64,000 bases of DNA from Saccharopolyspora elongata (GCF_004348985.1 NZ_SMKW01000001.1:124001-188000); one strand, 5' to 3'; positions 52,113 to 60,792 are shown, numbered from the stretch's first letter. The notes: generated by a model from the letters alone, not told the origin. A program made the numbers and translations.

Positions 52113-52805
52113 TCAGCGCAGGGCTTCGGCGACCGCCTCGGCCGTTTCCAGCACCAGCGGCCCGATCTCCTCCGGCGCCAACGGCTGCAGGGCCACCACG
52201 CCGACGCTGGCGCGCAGCCCCGGCACTCCGCGCACCGGCGCGGCCACCGCGAACGCGCCCGGCTGCAGGTCGCCGCTGCTGGCGATCCACGCCGGCCCGC
52301 CCGGCGGCAGGTCCACGGCCCGACCGGCCGCGCCGCGCTGCACCGGATGACGACTGCCGACCCGGTACGACACGTGGTAGCTGGTCCACGACGGCTCGAC
52401 GACCGCCACGGCCTGCGCCTCGCTGCCGTCGGCCACGGTCAGGTGCACCGTCGCGCCGACCTTCTCCGCCAACGCCCGCAAGGCGGGCAGCGATGCGATG
52501 CGCAGCTGCGGCAGCACCCGCCCGGCCAGCCACAGCACGCCGAGCCCGAGCCGCACCTTCGAACCCTCGCGGCGCACCAGGCCGCGGCTCTGCAGCGGCC
52601 CGAGCAGCCGGTACACGGCCGCGCGACTGACGCCGACGGTCGCCGCCAGGTCGCTGATGGTGGGCGCTTCGCTCTCCGCGTCCGCCACGGCTTGCAGCAG
52701 GCTGAGCCCGCGATCGAGCGTCAGCGAGCTCTCCTTGGTGCCTGGCTGGGCGTCGCGCGGCAGGCCCATCGGGCCGCGAATCGGCTCGGGGCTGGGTTGG
52801 GCCAT
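52113..52805 (-). CDS. IclR-family regulator
   Basis: A 230-residue protein. The N-terminal winged helix (about 25-85) shows LTLDRGLSLLQAVADAE, PTISDLAATVGVSRAAVYRL and LQSRGLVRREG. The C-terminal effector domain has VGATVHLTVADGSEAQAVAV and an acid- and Gly-rich loop. IclR proteins often sense aromatic or acyl-acid intermediates. It is the last gene of the fahA operon, 4 bases after fahA, so it likely regulates tyrosine/homogentisate breakdown. Confidence 0.9.
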   Translation of the reverse strand: MAQPSPEPIRGPMGLPRDAQPGTKESSLTLDRGLSLLQAVADAESEAPTISDLAATVGVSRAAVYRLLGPLQSRGLVRREGSKVRLGLGVLWLAGRVLPQLRIASLPALRALAEKVGATVHLTVADGSEAQAVAVVEPSWTSYHVSYRVGSRHPVQRGAAGRAVDLPPGGPAWIASSGDLQPGAFAVAAPVRGVPGLRASVGVVALQPLAPEEIGPLVLETAEAVAEALR

Positions 52806-52809
52806 CGCG

Positions 52810-54015
52810 TCACCTCCGAGCCGCGGCCAGCACCGTGCCGGTCACCTCGCCGAGCCCGATCACCGAACCGTCGGGCCCCGGCGCGCTGCCACTCAGTGTC
52901 ACCCGGTCCCCGTCCTGGAGGAAGGTCCGCTGCTCGCCGTCCTGCAGCGTGATCGGCTCCGCTCCGCCCCAGGTCAGCTCCAGCAGGCAGCCCCGCTGGT
53001 CGCGCTCGGGCCCGGACACGGTCCCGGACGCGAACAGGTCGCCGGGACGCACCGGCGCGCCGTTCACGGTCATGTGCGCCAGCTGCTGCGCGGGCGACCA
53101 GCTCATGTGCTCGAACCGCGGCGAGGCCAGCAGCGTCTCGTTGCAGCGCACCTCCAGCCGCAGGTCCAGCCCCCACGGCTCCTTCTCGACGAGGTAGGGC
53201 TGCAGCGCGTGCGCCGGTTCCGGAGTCCGCACCCTGGCCTGTTCGAAGGCCTCCAGCGGCGTGATCCACCCGGCGACGGAGGTGGCGAACGACTTGGCCA
53301 GGAACGGCCCCAGCGGCTTGGACTCCCAGGCTTGGATGTCCCGCGCCGACCAGTCGTTGACCAGCGCCAGCCCGAACACGTGCTCGGCGAAGTCCGAAGT
53401 GGACACCCGGGCCGCCGGCTCGCCGCCGCAGACGAACCCGACCTCCGCCTCGAAGTCGAGCCGCCGGGTCGGGCCGAACGCGGGCTGCAGGTCGCCGGCG
53501 GCCTTGCGCTGCCCGCTCGGGCGGTGGATGTCGGTGCCGGAGACGTACACGGTGCCCGCGCGGCCGTGGTAGCCCACCGGCAGGTGCGACCAGTTCTCCG
53601 GCAGCGGCTCGGCGGTGCGCCGGAAGATGCGGCTGACGTTCTCGGCGTGGTGCCGCGACGAGAAGAAGTCGACGTAGTCGCCGACCGCGAACGGCAGCAC
53701 CAGGGTGTGCCAGTCGGTGCGCACCAGGCTCGCGCCCGCCGGCGCCCGATCGGCCGCGACGAGCTCGCTGAGCCGCTCCCGCAGCTCCCGCCAGCGGTCG
53801 CGGCCCGCGGCCAGCAGCGGATCGAGCGAGTCGCCGGAGACCAGCTCGGCGAGTCGAGGACCGAGTTCCCCGGCGATGCCGCGCAGCAGCAGCGCGTGCC
53901 GCCCGACCCGCACCGCGATGCCCGGACCGCTGCCGGTCACCAGCACCCCGTAGGGCAGCGTCTGCGGGCCGAACGGCTTGTCCGGGGCGAACTCGGGATC
54001 CTCGATCCAGGTCAA
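52810..54015 (-). CDS. fahA: Fumarylacetoacetase
   Basis: A 401-residue hydrolase of the last step of tyrosine/homogentisate degradation, giving fumarate and acetoacetate. The N-terminal domain begins TWIEDPEFAPDKPFGPQTLP. The catalytic FAH domain has VGDYVDFFSSRHHAENV (His/Asp), YHGRAGTVYVSGTDI, DFEAEVGFVCGG (metal Glu), LVNDWSARDIQAWE and SGTVSGP. It starts at a TTG (54015) overlapping the upstream gene's stop as TTGA, which removes the long spurious frame. No homogentisate dioxygenase gene is in view. Confidence 0.92.
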   Translation of the reverse strand: MTWIEDPEFAPDKPFGPQTLPYGVLVTGSGPGIAVRVGRHALLLRGIAGELGPRLAELVSGDSLDPLLAAGRDRWRELRERLSELVAADRAPAGASLVRTDWHTLVLPFAVGDYVDFFSSRHHAENVSRIFRRTAEPLPENWSHLPVGYHGRAGTVYVSGTDIHRPSGQRKAAGDLQPAFGPTRRLDFEAEVGFVCGGEPAARVSTSDFAEHVFGLALVNDWSARDIQAWESKPLGPFLAKSFATSVAGWITPLEAFEQARVRTPEPAHALQPYLVEKEPWGLDLRLEVRCNETLLASPRFEHMSWSPAQQLAHMTVNGAPVRPGDLFASGTVSGPERDQRGCLLELTWGGAEPITLQDGEQRTFLQDGDRVTLSGSAPGPDGSVIGLGEVTGTVLAAARR

Positions 54016-54887
54016 AGCAGTCCCAATCCTTCGAGTTCGGCGACGGGGTCCTGCAACGAGCACGAGCCGTAGGAGGCGAAGACGTCGCGCACCGCGTTGG
54101 CCGCGTCGTCGGACAGGGCGCGCGCCTCCTCGGCCAGCGCCGCGCCGTCGGTGCTGGCCAGCGCCGCCCGGACGTCCTTGCCGGACAGCGAGCGCGCGGT
54201 GGCGACCAGGACGTTGAGGAAGCCGTGGTGGGTGAACCCGGTCTCCTGGTCGGTGCCGCGCACCGCGGTGTGCAGCCCGGTGGTGGCCTTGAACGGGACG
54301 TCGAGGGTGCCCGCCACCGCGAGGAAGTCGGTGACCACGTCGATGGACGGCACCGATTCGGCGGTCTGCCCGCCGCAGCGCAGCTTGGGCCAGCAGCCGT
54401 GCTCGGCGACCCGCCGGATGCCGTCCAGCCAGCCGTCGCCGCCGCGTCTCGGCTCGACCACCCGGATGATGTCCTCCGGCACGAACTCCGACACGCGCTC
54501 CAGCCAGATGTCGTCGACGTCGGACGGCGCGGGCATCTCGACCATCCGCAGCGCCAGCAGCTCCTGCCGGCCCTCGATGATCGACAGGGCCTTGGGCACG
54601 CCGCCGAGCCCGGTGTCGCACACCAGCGAGAGCGGCACCGGCGACGCCGGCTTCACCTTCGCCAGTTCGGTGATCAGCTCGGCCAGCCGGGACGCCTTGC
54701 ACAGCATCGGCCCGAGCAGACCTGTGAACGCGCCGCCGCGCGCCTCGAGGTGGTCGGCCACCGCCTGCGGCACTTCGGCGGTCCCCGGCGGGAACAGCGC
54801 CGCGTCGTCAACCAATCGGGCGAACAGGGGCGGGATGCCGCGCGGACCGGGCGCGCGAAGCTCAACAGCGCTTGACACGGCTGACAC
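54012..54887 (-). CDS. Conserved protein linked to fumarylacetoacetase, function unknown
   Basis: About 291 residues with no recognised domain. It begins ELRAPGPRGIPPLFARLVDDA and includes DDAALFPPGTAEVPQAVADH, LCKASRLAELI, WPKLRCGGQTAESVP and VPFKATTGLHTAVRG followed by HHGFLNVLVA. The pattern of alternating strand-like and helix-like stretches could be a TIM-barrel-type fold; that is a guess. It is translationally coupled to fahA (TTGA overlap), so a role in the same pathway is likely. The start is uncertain: GTG 54887 or the ATG 54914. Confidence 0.6.
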   Translation of the reverse strand: MSAVSSAVELRAPGPRGIPPLFARLVDDAALFPPGTAEVPQAVADHLEARGGAFTGLLGPMLCKASRLAELITELAKVKPASPVPLSLVCDTGLGGVPKALSIIEGRQELLALRMVEMPAPSDVDDIWLERVSEFVPEDIIRVVEPRRGGDGWLDGIRRVAEHGCWPKLRCGGQTAESVPSIDVVTDFLAVAGTLDVPFKATTGLHTAVRGTDQETGFTHHGFLNVLVATARSLSGKDVRAALASTDGAALAEEARALSDDAANAVRDVFASYGSCSLQDPVAELEGLGLL

Positions 54888-55145
54888 GCTAATGCCGTAC
54901 CGGCCAGTGAACAAAGGTGCCCGATAAACGGACGTCGGGCGGGGTCATGTAGGCCTCCCTCGCCTGGTTTGGACATCATCATCCTCCCTGGTCCGACGGC
55001 GCTCGCACCGCCCCTGGGGGCACTACTCCGGTTGCCGCCCCACGGGGACGTTCCAGCTGGTACTAAGAGGATGCGCGGGCGGTGGGGCCGCTTCGGCGAC
55101 CGCGCGGCGCCCGATGAGGCGACTTCCCCACGCGACACATTTAAG

Positions 55146-55159
55146 TTAGGCTTGCCTAA
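55146..55159. promoter_or_regulatory. Iron box (IdeR/DmdR-type) before the DUF2470 gene
   Basis: TTAGGCTTGCCTAA, a perfect 6-bp dyad within TTAAGTTAGGCTTGCCTAAG, matching the core of the DtxR/IdeR operator (TTAGGTTAGGCTAACCTAA). It ends 14 bases before the GTG start, where repressor binding would block transcription or initiation under iron excess. The remainder of the 286-base spacer shows nothing I can name. Confidence 0.75.
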
Positions 55160-55173
55160 GTTGGAGGTGAGCA

Positions 55174-55953
55174 GTGGGTGAGACGACCATTCGCCGGCCC
55201 GCGACGCCGAGCGCTGCCGAACGTGCCAGGAGCATCGCCAAGCGCGGCGGCCGCGCAGCGCTCCTGCCGGCCGACGAGAACTCGGCGCGCATCGCGCCGT
55301 TGCTGCACCACGTGCACGCCGATGGCTCCGCGACCGTCCTGCTGGCGGACGAGCACCCGCTGATCGCCGCCGCCTGGCAAGCGCCGCGCGCCGAACTGGC
55401 CGCGGTCCTGGAACTCACCGACCCGACGCCGGTCCGGCTGCGCGAACCGGTGCGCGGACTGCTGTGGCTGACCGGCTGGGTGCGGCTGCTCGACGGCGCG
55501 GAGGCCCACGACGCCGTGCTCTCGGTCGCCGACGAGCGCCCAGACCCGCGGCTGCTCGACGCCGGGCACGGCGCGAGCGTCCTGCGGCTGGAATCCGCGT
55601 CGCTGGTGCTGGCGGATTCGGAGGGCACCGGCTCGGTGGACCCCGCGGATTTCCAGGCCGCCACGCCGGATCCGTTCTGCATGCAGGAAGACGCGTGGCT
55701 GCGGCACCTGGAGCTGTCGCACCGCGACGTCGTCGGGCTGCTCGCCCGGCACCTGCCGGAGAAGCTGCGCGGCGGGCACATCCGCCCGCTCGGACTGGAC
55801 AAGTACGGCCTGCGGCTGCGGGTGGAGTCGGCCGACGGTGACCACGACGTGCGGCTGGCGTTCTCCCACCCGGTCAGCACGACCGAGCACCTCGGCGTGG
55901 AGCTCCGCCGCCTCGTCGGCTGCCCGTTCCTCGCCCAGCAACGCCAGGGCTGA
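55174..55953 (+). CDS. DUF2470 (HugZ-like C-terminal domain) protein, iron-regulated
   Basis: A 259-residue protein. The N-terminal half (about 20-150) is a split-barrel-type region. The C-terminal half (about 155-255) has the DUF2470 pattern FQAATPDPFCMQEDAWLRHL, HRDVVGLLARHLPEKLRGGH, and LDKYGLRLRVESADGDHDVRL then FSHPVSTTEHL. Related HugZ-type proteins bind or degrade heme. With the iron box 14 bases upstream, a role in heme or iron acquisition is likely. GGAGG precedes the GTG by 6 bases. Confidence 0.8.
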   Translation: MGETTIRRPATPSAAERARSIAKRGGRAALLPADENSARIAPLLHHVHADGSATVLLADEHPLIAAAWQAPRAELAAVLELTDPTPVRLREPVRGLLWLTGWVRLLDGAEAHDAVLSVADERPDPRLLDAGHGASVLRLESASLVLADSEGTGSVDPADFQAATPDPFCMQEDAWLRHLELSHRDVVGLLARHLPEKLRGGHIRPLGLDKYGLRLRVESADGDHDVRLAFSHPVSTTEHLGVELRRLVGCPFLAQQRQG

Positions 55954-55988
55954 CGTCTTCCGCACCTCGGAACTTCGCTCTCGGACTA

Positions 55989-56010
55989 CCCGATTTTGCC
56001 TAAAATCGGG
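55989..56010. repeat. Family C palindrome, reverse orientation
   Basis: CCCGATTTTGCCTAAAATCGGG, perfect 9-bp arms and loop GCCT, the complement of the usual AGGC loop. It lies 36 bases after the DUF2470 gene stop in a convergent spacer. Confidence 0.85.
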
Positions 56011-56031
56011 AGCGTCTCCACCGACTTCCGA

Positions 56032-56062
56032 GGCGCCCGATTTTAGGCAAAATCGGAGCGCC
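56032..56062. repeat. Family C palindrome, forward orientation
   Basis: CCGATTTTAGGCAAAATCGG (56037-56056) with a GGCGC/GCGCC outer extension across one bulged A. With the previous copy it forms a head-to-head pair, one per convergent gene end. Confidence 0.85.
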
Positions 56063-56144
56063 TCATCGCTCCCGGCGCAGCGGCAGGCGGGTTCAGCTGC
56101 GGCAATCGGGCCGGCGAAAGCTCGACCTAACGTCAGGTAGCTGG

Positions 56145-56504
56145 TCAGTCGTCGGGGCAGCGTTCGGAGTTCTCGGGGGTCAGGCGCTGGATGCGGCCGT
56201 CGCGGAAACGCAGCGGCTCGGCGCCCGGGCCCACCAGCATCGCCTCCTCCACCGCCGCATCGCGGGTGATCACCCAGAGGAACGCGCGCGCCACGATCGC
56301 CGATTGGCCGGGCCGTCGCCCGTCGGTGAACCGCACCAGCAGCCCGCCCGGATCGCTGTGCCGCACCTCGACCAGGACACCGTCCCGGATGCCGAACAGA
56401 TCGGCCGAGCCGAGCGGCCCGTCGAGCACGTCGAAGCGGCGCAGCGCCTGCAGCACGCGCACCGCGCGTTCGGTGTCCGCCGCGCCCCACACGAACACGT
56501 CCAT
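56145..56504 (-). CDS. Small hypothetical protein
   Basis: A 119-residue protein beginning MDVFVWGAADTERAVRVLQA and rich in alternating strand and helix, with no membrane segment, no signal and no recognised motif. It ends in a charged tail with Cys (ENSERCPDD). It is divergent from the CPBP protease gene across 111 bases and convergent with the DUF2470 gene. The ATG at 56504 starts the compact domain; the open frame extends far upstream only because of base composition. Confidence 0.6.
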   Translation of the reverse strand: MDVFVWGAADTERAVRVLQALRRFDVLDGPLGSADLFGIRDGVLVEVRHSDPGGLLVRFTDGRRPGQSAIVARAFLWVITRDAAVEEAMLVGPGAEPLRFRDGRIQRLTPENSERCPDD

Positions 56505-56615
56505 GCCGATCCGACGCGGCAGGGGCGGTGACCAGTTCCGCACGCGTTTTCCCGGTATTTCCAGACCTTCGAGCGCCCGGCCGGCGGCGTCACCGATCCG
56601 GGTACGGTTCGACGC

Positions 56616-57425
56616 GTGAGCACCCTGCGCGCATGGCTGACCCCGACCCGGCCCGGCGAGCCCGCGACGATCGCGGACCGGTCGGAGCGCAGGGCGATCA
56701 TCATCGAGCTGTTCGTGGTCTTCACCGTGACACTCGGGCTCTCCGGCGTGCAGAGCCTGCTGTCGCTGCTGGACGCCCTGCTGCGCCCCGAACCGCTGGC
56801 CGACCAGCACGCCGCGATCAACGTGCCACAGGCGGAGCTCGGGCTGCTCGACATGCTCGCGCAGCTGACGAACGTGCTGCGGCTGTGCGCCTGGGGCGGC
56901 TTGGGGCTGTACCTGCTGTGGCGCGGCGGGATGGCGCTGCGGCAGGTGGGCCTGGACCGCTCCCGCCCCGGGCGGGACTTCGCGGGCGGGCTGGGCCTCG
57001 CGGCCCTGATCGGCATCCCCGGGCTTGGCCTGTACCTCGTCGCGCACTCCCTGGGCCTCGCCCTGACCGTCCAACCCTCCACTTTGGACGCGGCGTGGTG
57101 GCGCGCGCCGGTGCTGACGCTGGCCGCTTTCGGCAACTCCTTCGCCGAAGAGGCCCTGGTGGTGGCCTACCTGCTGACCCGGCTGCGGCAGCTGGGCTGG
57201 TCGGAGAACCGGGCGCTGTGGGTTTCGGCGGTGCTGCGCGGCAGTTACCACCTGTACCAGGGCTTCGGCGGCTTCGTCGGCAACGTCGTGATGGGCCTGG
57301 TCTACGGCCGCGCCTGGCAGCGCACGAACCGGCTGTGGCCGCTGGTCGTCGGCCACGCGCTGATCGACGTGGTGGCCTTCGTCGGCTACGCCGCCCTGCG
57401 CGGCCGCGTCGGCTGGCTGCCCTGA
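56616..57425 (+). CDS. CPBP-family intramembrane metalloprotease
   Basis: A 269-residue protein with about seven hydrophobic segments and the CPBP/Rce1 motifs: EE in SFAEEALVVAYLL (about 172-184), RGSYHLYQG (motif 2 with His, about 209-217) and GHALIDVVAFVG (motif 3, about 249-260). These glutamate-type proteases act inside the membrane, in bacteria often in immunity or protein-sorting roles; the substrate is unknown. The start is a GTG. A family C palindrome lies 21 bases after the stop. Confidence 0.88.
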   Translation: MSTLRAWLTPTRPGEPATIADRSERRAIIIELFVVFTVTLGLSGVQSLLSLLDALLRPEPLADQHAAINVPQAELGLLDMLAQLTNVLRLCAWGGLGLYLLWRGGMALRQVGLDRSRPGRDFAGGLGLAALIGIPGLGLYLVAHSLGLALTVQPSTLDAAWWRAPVLTLAAFGNSFAEEALVVAYLLTRLRQLGWSENRALWVSAVLRGSYHLYQGFGGFVGNVVMGLVYGRAWQRTNRLWPLVVGHALIDVVAFVGYAALRGRVGWLP

Positions 57426-57446
57426 CCGGGTTCGCCGCGAGGGTTT

Positions 57447-57466
57447 CCAATTTCAGGCAAAATCAG
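57447..57466. repeat. Family C palindrome, degenerate copy
   Basis: CCAATTTCAGGCAAAATCAG, two changes from consensus, 21 bases after the CPBP protease stop. Confidence 0.7.
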
Positions 57467-57537
57467 AAGCCCACTAGCCGACGAATCGATCGTCCATTTC
57501 GCGCAACGATCCGATGGTCGATCGGGCTTTTTGGTTA

Positions 57538-57555
57538 ATGATTGATCGAAATCAT
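57538..57555. promoter_or_regulatory. Dyad upstream of arginine deiminase
   Basis: ATGATT-GATCGA-AATCAT, 6-bp arms in an AT-rich stretch 46 bases before the arcA start. Possible operator, ArgR- or Crp-like, not assigned. Confidence 0.4.
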
Positions 57556-57600
57556 CGTCGATGACGGACGTTTCCGTTAGTCGCGGTTAGGCTGCTCATC

Positions 57601-58803
57601 GTGAGCGAACCACACGTCCAGAGCGAGGTCGGCCCGCTGCACGCGGTGCTGCTGCACCGGCCGGGCACGGAGCTGAAGCGGCTCACGCCGCGCAACAGCG
57701 ACCAACTCCTGTTCGACGCGATCCCGTGGGTCGATCGCGCCCAGGAGGAGCACGACGCGTTCGCCGAGGTGCTCCGCAACCGGGGCGTCGAGGTGCTGCT
57801 GCTGCGCGACCTGCTCACCGAGGCGCTGCGCGACACCCGCGCTCGGGCCGCGGCCGTGCTCGCTGGCGTGGACGAGCTCAGAGTGGGCACGGAGATCGCC
57901 GACACGCTGCGCTCGCATCTGTCCAGCGTGGACGATTCCGCGCTGGCCGGGATCCTCATCGCGGGCATGACGTTCGAGGAGCTGCCCGCCGCGGAGGGCG
58001 AGTCCCTGGTGCGCCGGATGCACCACCCGCACGACTTCGCCATCGACCCGCTGCCGAACCTGCTGTTCACCCGGGACTCGTCGGTGTGGATCGGCGACCG
58101 GGTCGCGATCGCGGCCCTCGCGATGCCGGCGCGCCGCCGCGAATCCGCGCTCACCGACCTGATCTACGCCTACCACCCGCGGTTCTCGCACTCCACCCGC
58201 GCCTACGGCGCGCACTCCGCGCCCGTCGAGGGCGGCGACGTGCTGCTGCTCGCGCCGGGCGTGGTGGCCATCGGCGTCGGCGAGCGCACCACGCCCGCCG
58301 GCGCGGAGTCGCTCGCCCGCTCGCTGTTCGCCGACGACCTGGCGCACACCGTGCTGGCCGTGCCGATCGAGCAGGCCCGGGCCTCGATGCACCTGGACAC
58401 GGTGTGCACGATGGTCGACCGCGACGCCGTGGTGATGTACCCGGCGATCCAGCACTCGCTGGAGGCCTTCGCGCTGCGCCCGCTGGACGGCGAGCTGAAG
58501 GTGTCCGGCCCGACCCCGTTCCTGACCGCCGCGGCGGAGGCGATGGGCATCGACCACCTGCGGGCGATCGACACCGGCCTGGACCCGGTGACCGCGGAAC
58601 GCGAGCAGTGGGAGGACGGCAACAACACGCTCGCCGTGGCGCCCGGCGTGGTGGTGGCCTACGAGCGCAACGCCGAGACCAACGCGCGGCTCGAGGACGC
58701 CGGGATCGAAGTGCTGCGGATCAGCGGTTCCGAACTCGGTTCCGGCCGGGGCGGGCCGCGGTGCATGTCCTGCCCCATCACCCGCGCCCAGCTGAATCCA
58801 TGA
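57601..58803 (+). CDS. arcA: Arginine deiminase
   Basis: A 400-residue enzyme hydrolysing arginine to citrulline and ammonia. Motifs are [15 protein letters not shown]-like start ([14 protein letters not shown]), [15 protein letters not shown] (about 151-165), [20 protein letters not shown] (catalytic His/Asp, about 263-274), [10 protein letters not shown] and the catalytic Cys in RCMSCPI (about 387-393). It stands alone: no carbamate kinase or ornithine carbamoyltransferase is adjacent. The GTG start lacks a clear Shine-Dalgarno sequence and may be leaderless. Confidence 0.96.
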   Translation: MSEPHVQSEVGPLHAVLLHRPGTELKRLTPRNSDQLLFDAIPWVDRAQEEHDAFAEVLRNRGVEVLLLRDLLTEALRDTRARAAAVLAGVDELRVGTEIADTLRSHLSSVDDSALAGILIAGMTFEELPAAEGESLVRRMHHPHDFAIDPLPNLLFTRDSSVWIGDRVAIAALAMPARRRESALTDLIYAYHPRFSHSTRAYGAHSAPVEGGDVLLLAPGVVAIGVGERTTPAGAESLARSLFADDLAHTVLAVPIEQARASMHLDTVCTMVDRDAVVMYPAIQHSLEAFALRPLDGELKVSGPTPFLTAAAEAMGIDHLRAIDTGLDPVTAEREQWEDGNNTLAVAPGVVVAYERNAETNARLEDAGIEVLRISGSELGSGRGGPRCMSCPITRAQLNP

Positions 58804-58978
58804 ACTCGGCCGATCCCCATTCCATCACTTGATCGAGTGACGAATGAAGGGCGCTCCAACCGGAAAAGCCGATCACTGTCGCCCTTCGCCGAACAATAGC
58901 CACTCGAATTGGTGACACGACGCGAAACATTCACCACCAGCAGCAACGACAGCGCCACCACCAGCCAAAATGGCACAG

Positions 58979-59066
58979 GTTTGGCTTGGCTAATTTATCT
59001 GAGGATTGCCTTGGCTAAAACGCGACCCAGCCAAGGTTAACCATAGGATTATTAGGTTTACCTGAA
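58979..59066 (+). promoter_or_regulatory. Cluster of iron boxes upstream of ferritin
   Basis: Imperfect IdeR-type boxes: TTTGGCTTGGCTAATTTAT (58979-58997, 13 of 19 positions by hand count), TTGCCTTGGCTAAAA (59006-59020), CCAAGGTTAACCATAGG (59031-59047) and ATTAGGTTTACCTGAA (59051-59066). The array ends 35 bases before the ferritin ATG. In mycobacteria tandem IdeR boxes activate bfrB. A weak GAAGGGCG/CGCCCTTC hairpin at 58846-58887 may end arcA. Confidence 0.6.
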
Positions 59067-59101
59067 ATGTATCTGGACTCATTCCAGAGTATATTGAGGG
59101 C

Positions 59102-59662
59102 ATGGCTGTCACCGCGAAGAAGATTCAGCACAAGGAATCCCGTTTCGAGCACCTGCTGCAGGAACAGGTGCGCAATGAATTCACCGCCTCGCAGCAGTAC
59201 ATCGCCGTCGCGGTCTGGTTCGACAACGAGGACCTGCCGCGGCTGGCCGCGCACTTCTACCGGCAGGCGCTGGAAGAGCGCAACCACGCGATGATGATCG
59301 TCCAGTACCTGATGGACAACAACGTCAAGCCGGTCATCCCGGCCATCGAGCAGGTGCGCAACGACTTCACCGAGACCCGCGAGCTCGTCGCGCTCGCCCT
59401 GGAGCAGGAGCGCGAGGTCACCCGCGAGATCGAAACGCTGGCCAAGACCGCCCGCGAGGAGGGCGACTACCTCGGCGAGCAGTTCATGCAGTGGTTCCTG
59501 AAGGAGCAGGTCGAGGAGGTCGCCTCGATGTCGACGCTGCTGAACGTGGTCGACCGCTCCAAGGGCAACCTCTTCGACGTGGAGAACTACCTGGCCCGCG
59601 AAACGGTCGGCGACGAAGGCGTCGACGCGCCGGCACCCCGGACCGCCGGCGGCTCCCTCTGA
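59102..59662 (+). CDS. Ferritin (BfrB-like)
   Basis: A 186-residue four-helix ferritin storing iron. Ferroxidase ligands are visible: Glu in NEFTASQQYIAVAVWF (helix A), ALEERNHAMMIVQYL (E-x2-H, helix B) and EQFMQWFLKEQVEEVASM (helix D). It lacks the Met heme ligand expected of heme bacterioferritin. Length and the C-terminal tail match actinobacterial BfrB. The upstream cluster of iron boxes implies activation at high iron. Confidence 0.93.
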   Translation: MAVTAKKIQHKESRFEHLLQEQVRNEFTASQQYIAVAVWFDNEDLPRLAAHFYRQALEERNHAMMIVQYLMDNNVKPVIPAIEQVRNDFTETRELVALALEQEREVTREIETLAKTAREEGDYLGEQFMQWFLKEQVEEVASMSTLLNVVDRSKGNLFDVENYLARETVGDEGVDAPAPRTAGGSL

Positions 59663-59671
59663 GCCCTCGCG

Positions 59672-60169
59672 CTACCCGCCGGGCGAATTCGGTTCGGTGG
59701 CGGGGTTCTGGGACGACGTCGGGTTCGGCTTGGAGGTCTGCGACGCCGAGGTCGTCGGGTCCGGCTCGGAGGTCGTCGTCAGCAGGACCTCCGGCGGCAG
59801 CGGCTTCCTGGTCGGCGGGGTCGTGAGGCTCGGCAGCTGCGGCGGCTGGCCCGGCTGCTGTTGCACCGGCGGCGGGGCCGGAGGCTGGTGCGTCGGTTGC
59901 AGCGGCGCGGTAGAGCCCAGGTTCGGCTCCGGTTGTACGACGGGCGGCACCGCCGGCTGCACCGGCTCGCCCGCTTGGTGACCGATCAGCGCGATCCCGC
60001 CGCCGACCAGCAGCGTCGCGGCGAGCGCGCTGCCCGTCGCGGCCAGCACCCCGTTGCGCTGCCTGCGGCGACGCGCTCCGGCCACCAGCGACCACTCGGC
60101 GCCGGTTCGCACCGGGATGTCCAGCCGGTCGTCCCGGAGGACCCGCTGCAGCTCGTCCTCCAGATCCAT
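59672..60169 (-). CDS. Membrane-anchored Pro/Thr-rich protein coupled to a sigma factor
   Basis: A 165-residue protein with an N-terminal cytoplasmic part (MDLEDELQRVLRDDRLDI, with GARRRRQRN) and one membrane segment (VLAATGSALAATLLVGGGIALIG, split: VLAATGSALAATLL, VGGGIALIG, about 41-63). A long extracytoplasmic Pro/Gln/Thr/Ser tail has PPAPPPVQQQPGQPP. Its ATG overlaps the sigma gene stop as TGATG, and GGAGGAGG lies just upstream. The topology suggests an anti-sigma factor for that sigma, but there is no zinc motif. Confidence 0.7.
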   Translation of the reverse strand: MDLEDELQRVLRDDRLDIPVRTGAEWSLVAGARRRRQRNGVLAATGSALAATLLVGGGIALIGHQAGEPVQPAVPPVVQPEPNLGSTAPLQPTHQPPAPPPVQQQPGQPPQLPSLTTPPTRKPLPPEVLLTTTSEPDPTTSASQTSKPNPTSSQNPATEPNSPGG

Positions 60170-60669
60170 CACGCGTCACCTCCTCCCACCAGCGGCCCGA
60201 GCCGCTTGCGCAACGTCGCCATCGCCTTGCTGGCCTGGCTCTTCACCGTTCCGCAGCTGATGCCGAGCGTGTCGGCTATCTCCAGCTCGGAAAGCCCCTC
60301 GTAGTAACGAAGCACGACCACCGCGCGTTGCCTCGGCGGCAGAGATCGCAGCGCGACCCACAGCGGCTCGTGCTCCAGGCGATCCTGCTGGATGGCTGCG
60401 GGGATGTCCGGGAAATCCGCGAGCAGCGTTTCCCGGCGCGTCCGCCGCCACCGGCTGACGTGCGTGTTCGCCATCGCCTTGCGCACGTAGGCGGTGGGGT
60501 CCGCGCAGTTCCGGCTGATCTTCGACCAGCGGGCGCCGACCTTCTCCAGCACGGTCTGCACCAGGTCCGCGGCATCGTGCGGGTTACCGGTCAGGGCGTG
60601 GCCATAGCGCATCAGCCCGGGTAGTGCTACCCGGACGAACTCCGCGAAATCGTCCTCTGCCGCCGCCAT
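60169..60669 (-). CDS. SigE-family RNA polymerase sigma factor
   Basis: A 166-residue ECF-type factor. Region 2: LPGLMRYGHALTGNPHDAAD, VQTVLEKVGARW and DPTAYVRKAMANTHVSRWRR (about 15-75). Region 4: LPPRQRAVVVLRYYEGLSEL and DTLGISCGTVKSQASKAMATL (about 108-155). This is the actinobacterial SigE-like subgroup. The ATG at 60669 begins the conserved part. It is followed by an overlapping membrane protein gene that may regulate it. Confidence 0.93.
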   Translation of the reverse strand: MAAAEDDFAEFVRVALPGLMRYGHALTGNPHDAADLVQTVLEKVGARWSKISRNCADPTAYVRKAMANTHVSRWRRTRRETLLADFPDIPAAIQQDRLEHEPLWVALRSLPPRQRAVVVLRYYEGLSELEIADTLGISCGTVKSQASKAMATLRKRLGPLVGGGDA

Positions 60670-60792
60670 GTCCCCCCGACGTGCCCGCCCGCGATAGACA
60701 CCGGACGCCTCGGTGGCGGTCGGCACTGCCGGCAGGTGCGCGGTCAACCCTCCACCCCCTAAACGTCGGGTATCGCCAGGGATGACACGCCG

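Noticed and set aside
52810-54702. A 630-residue frame joining fahA to upstream sequence
   Set aside because: It runs in the shadow of the upstream coding frame. The fumarylacetoacetase homology starts at the TTG at 54015.
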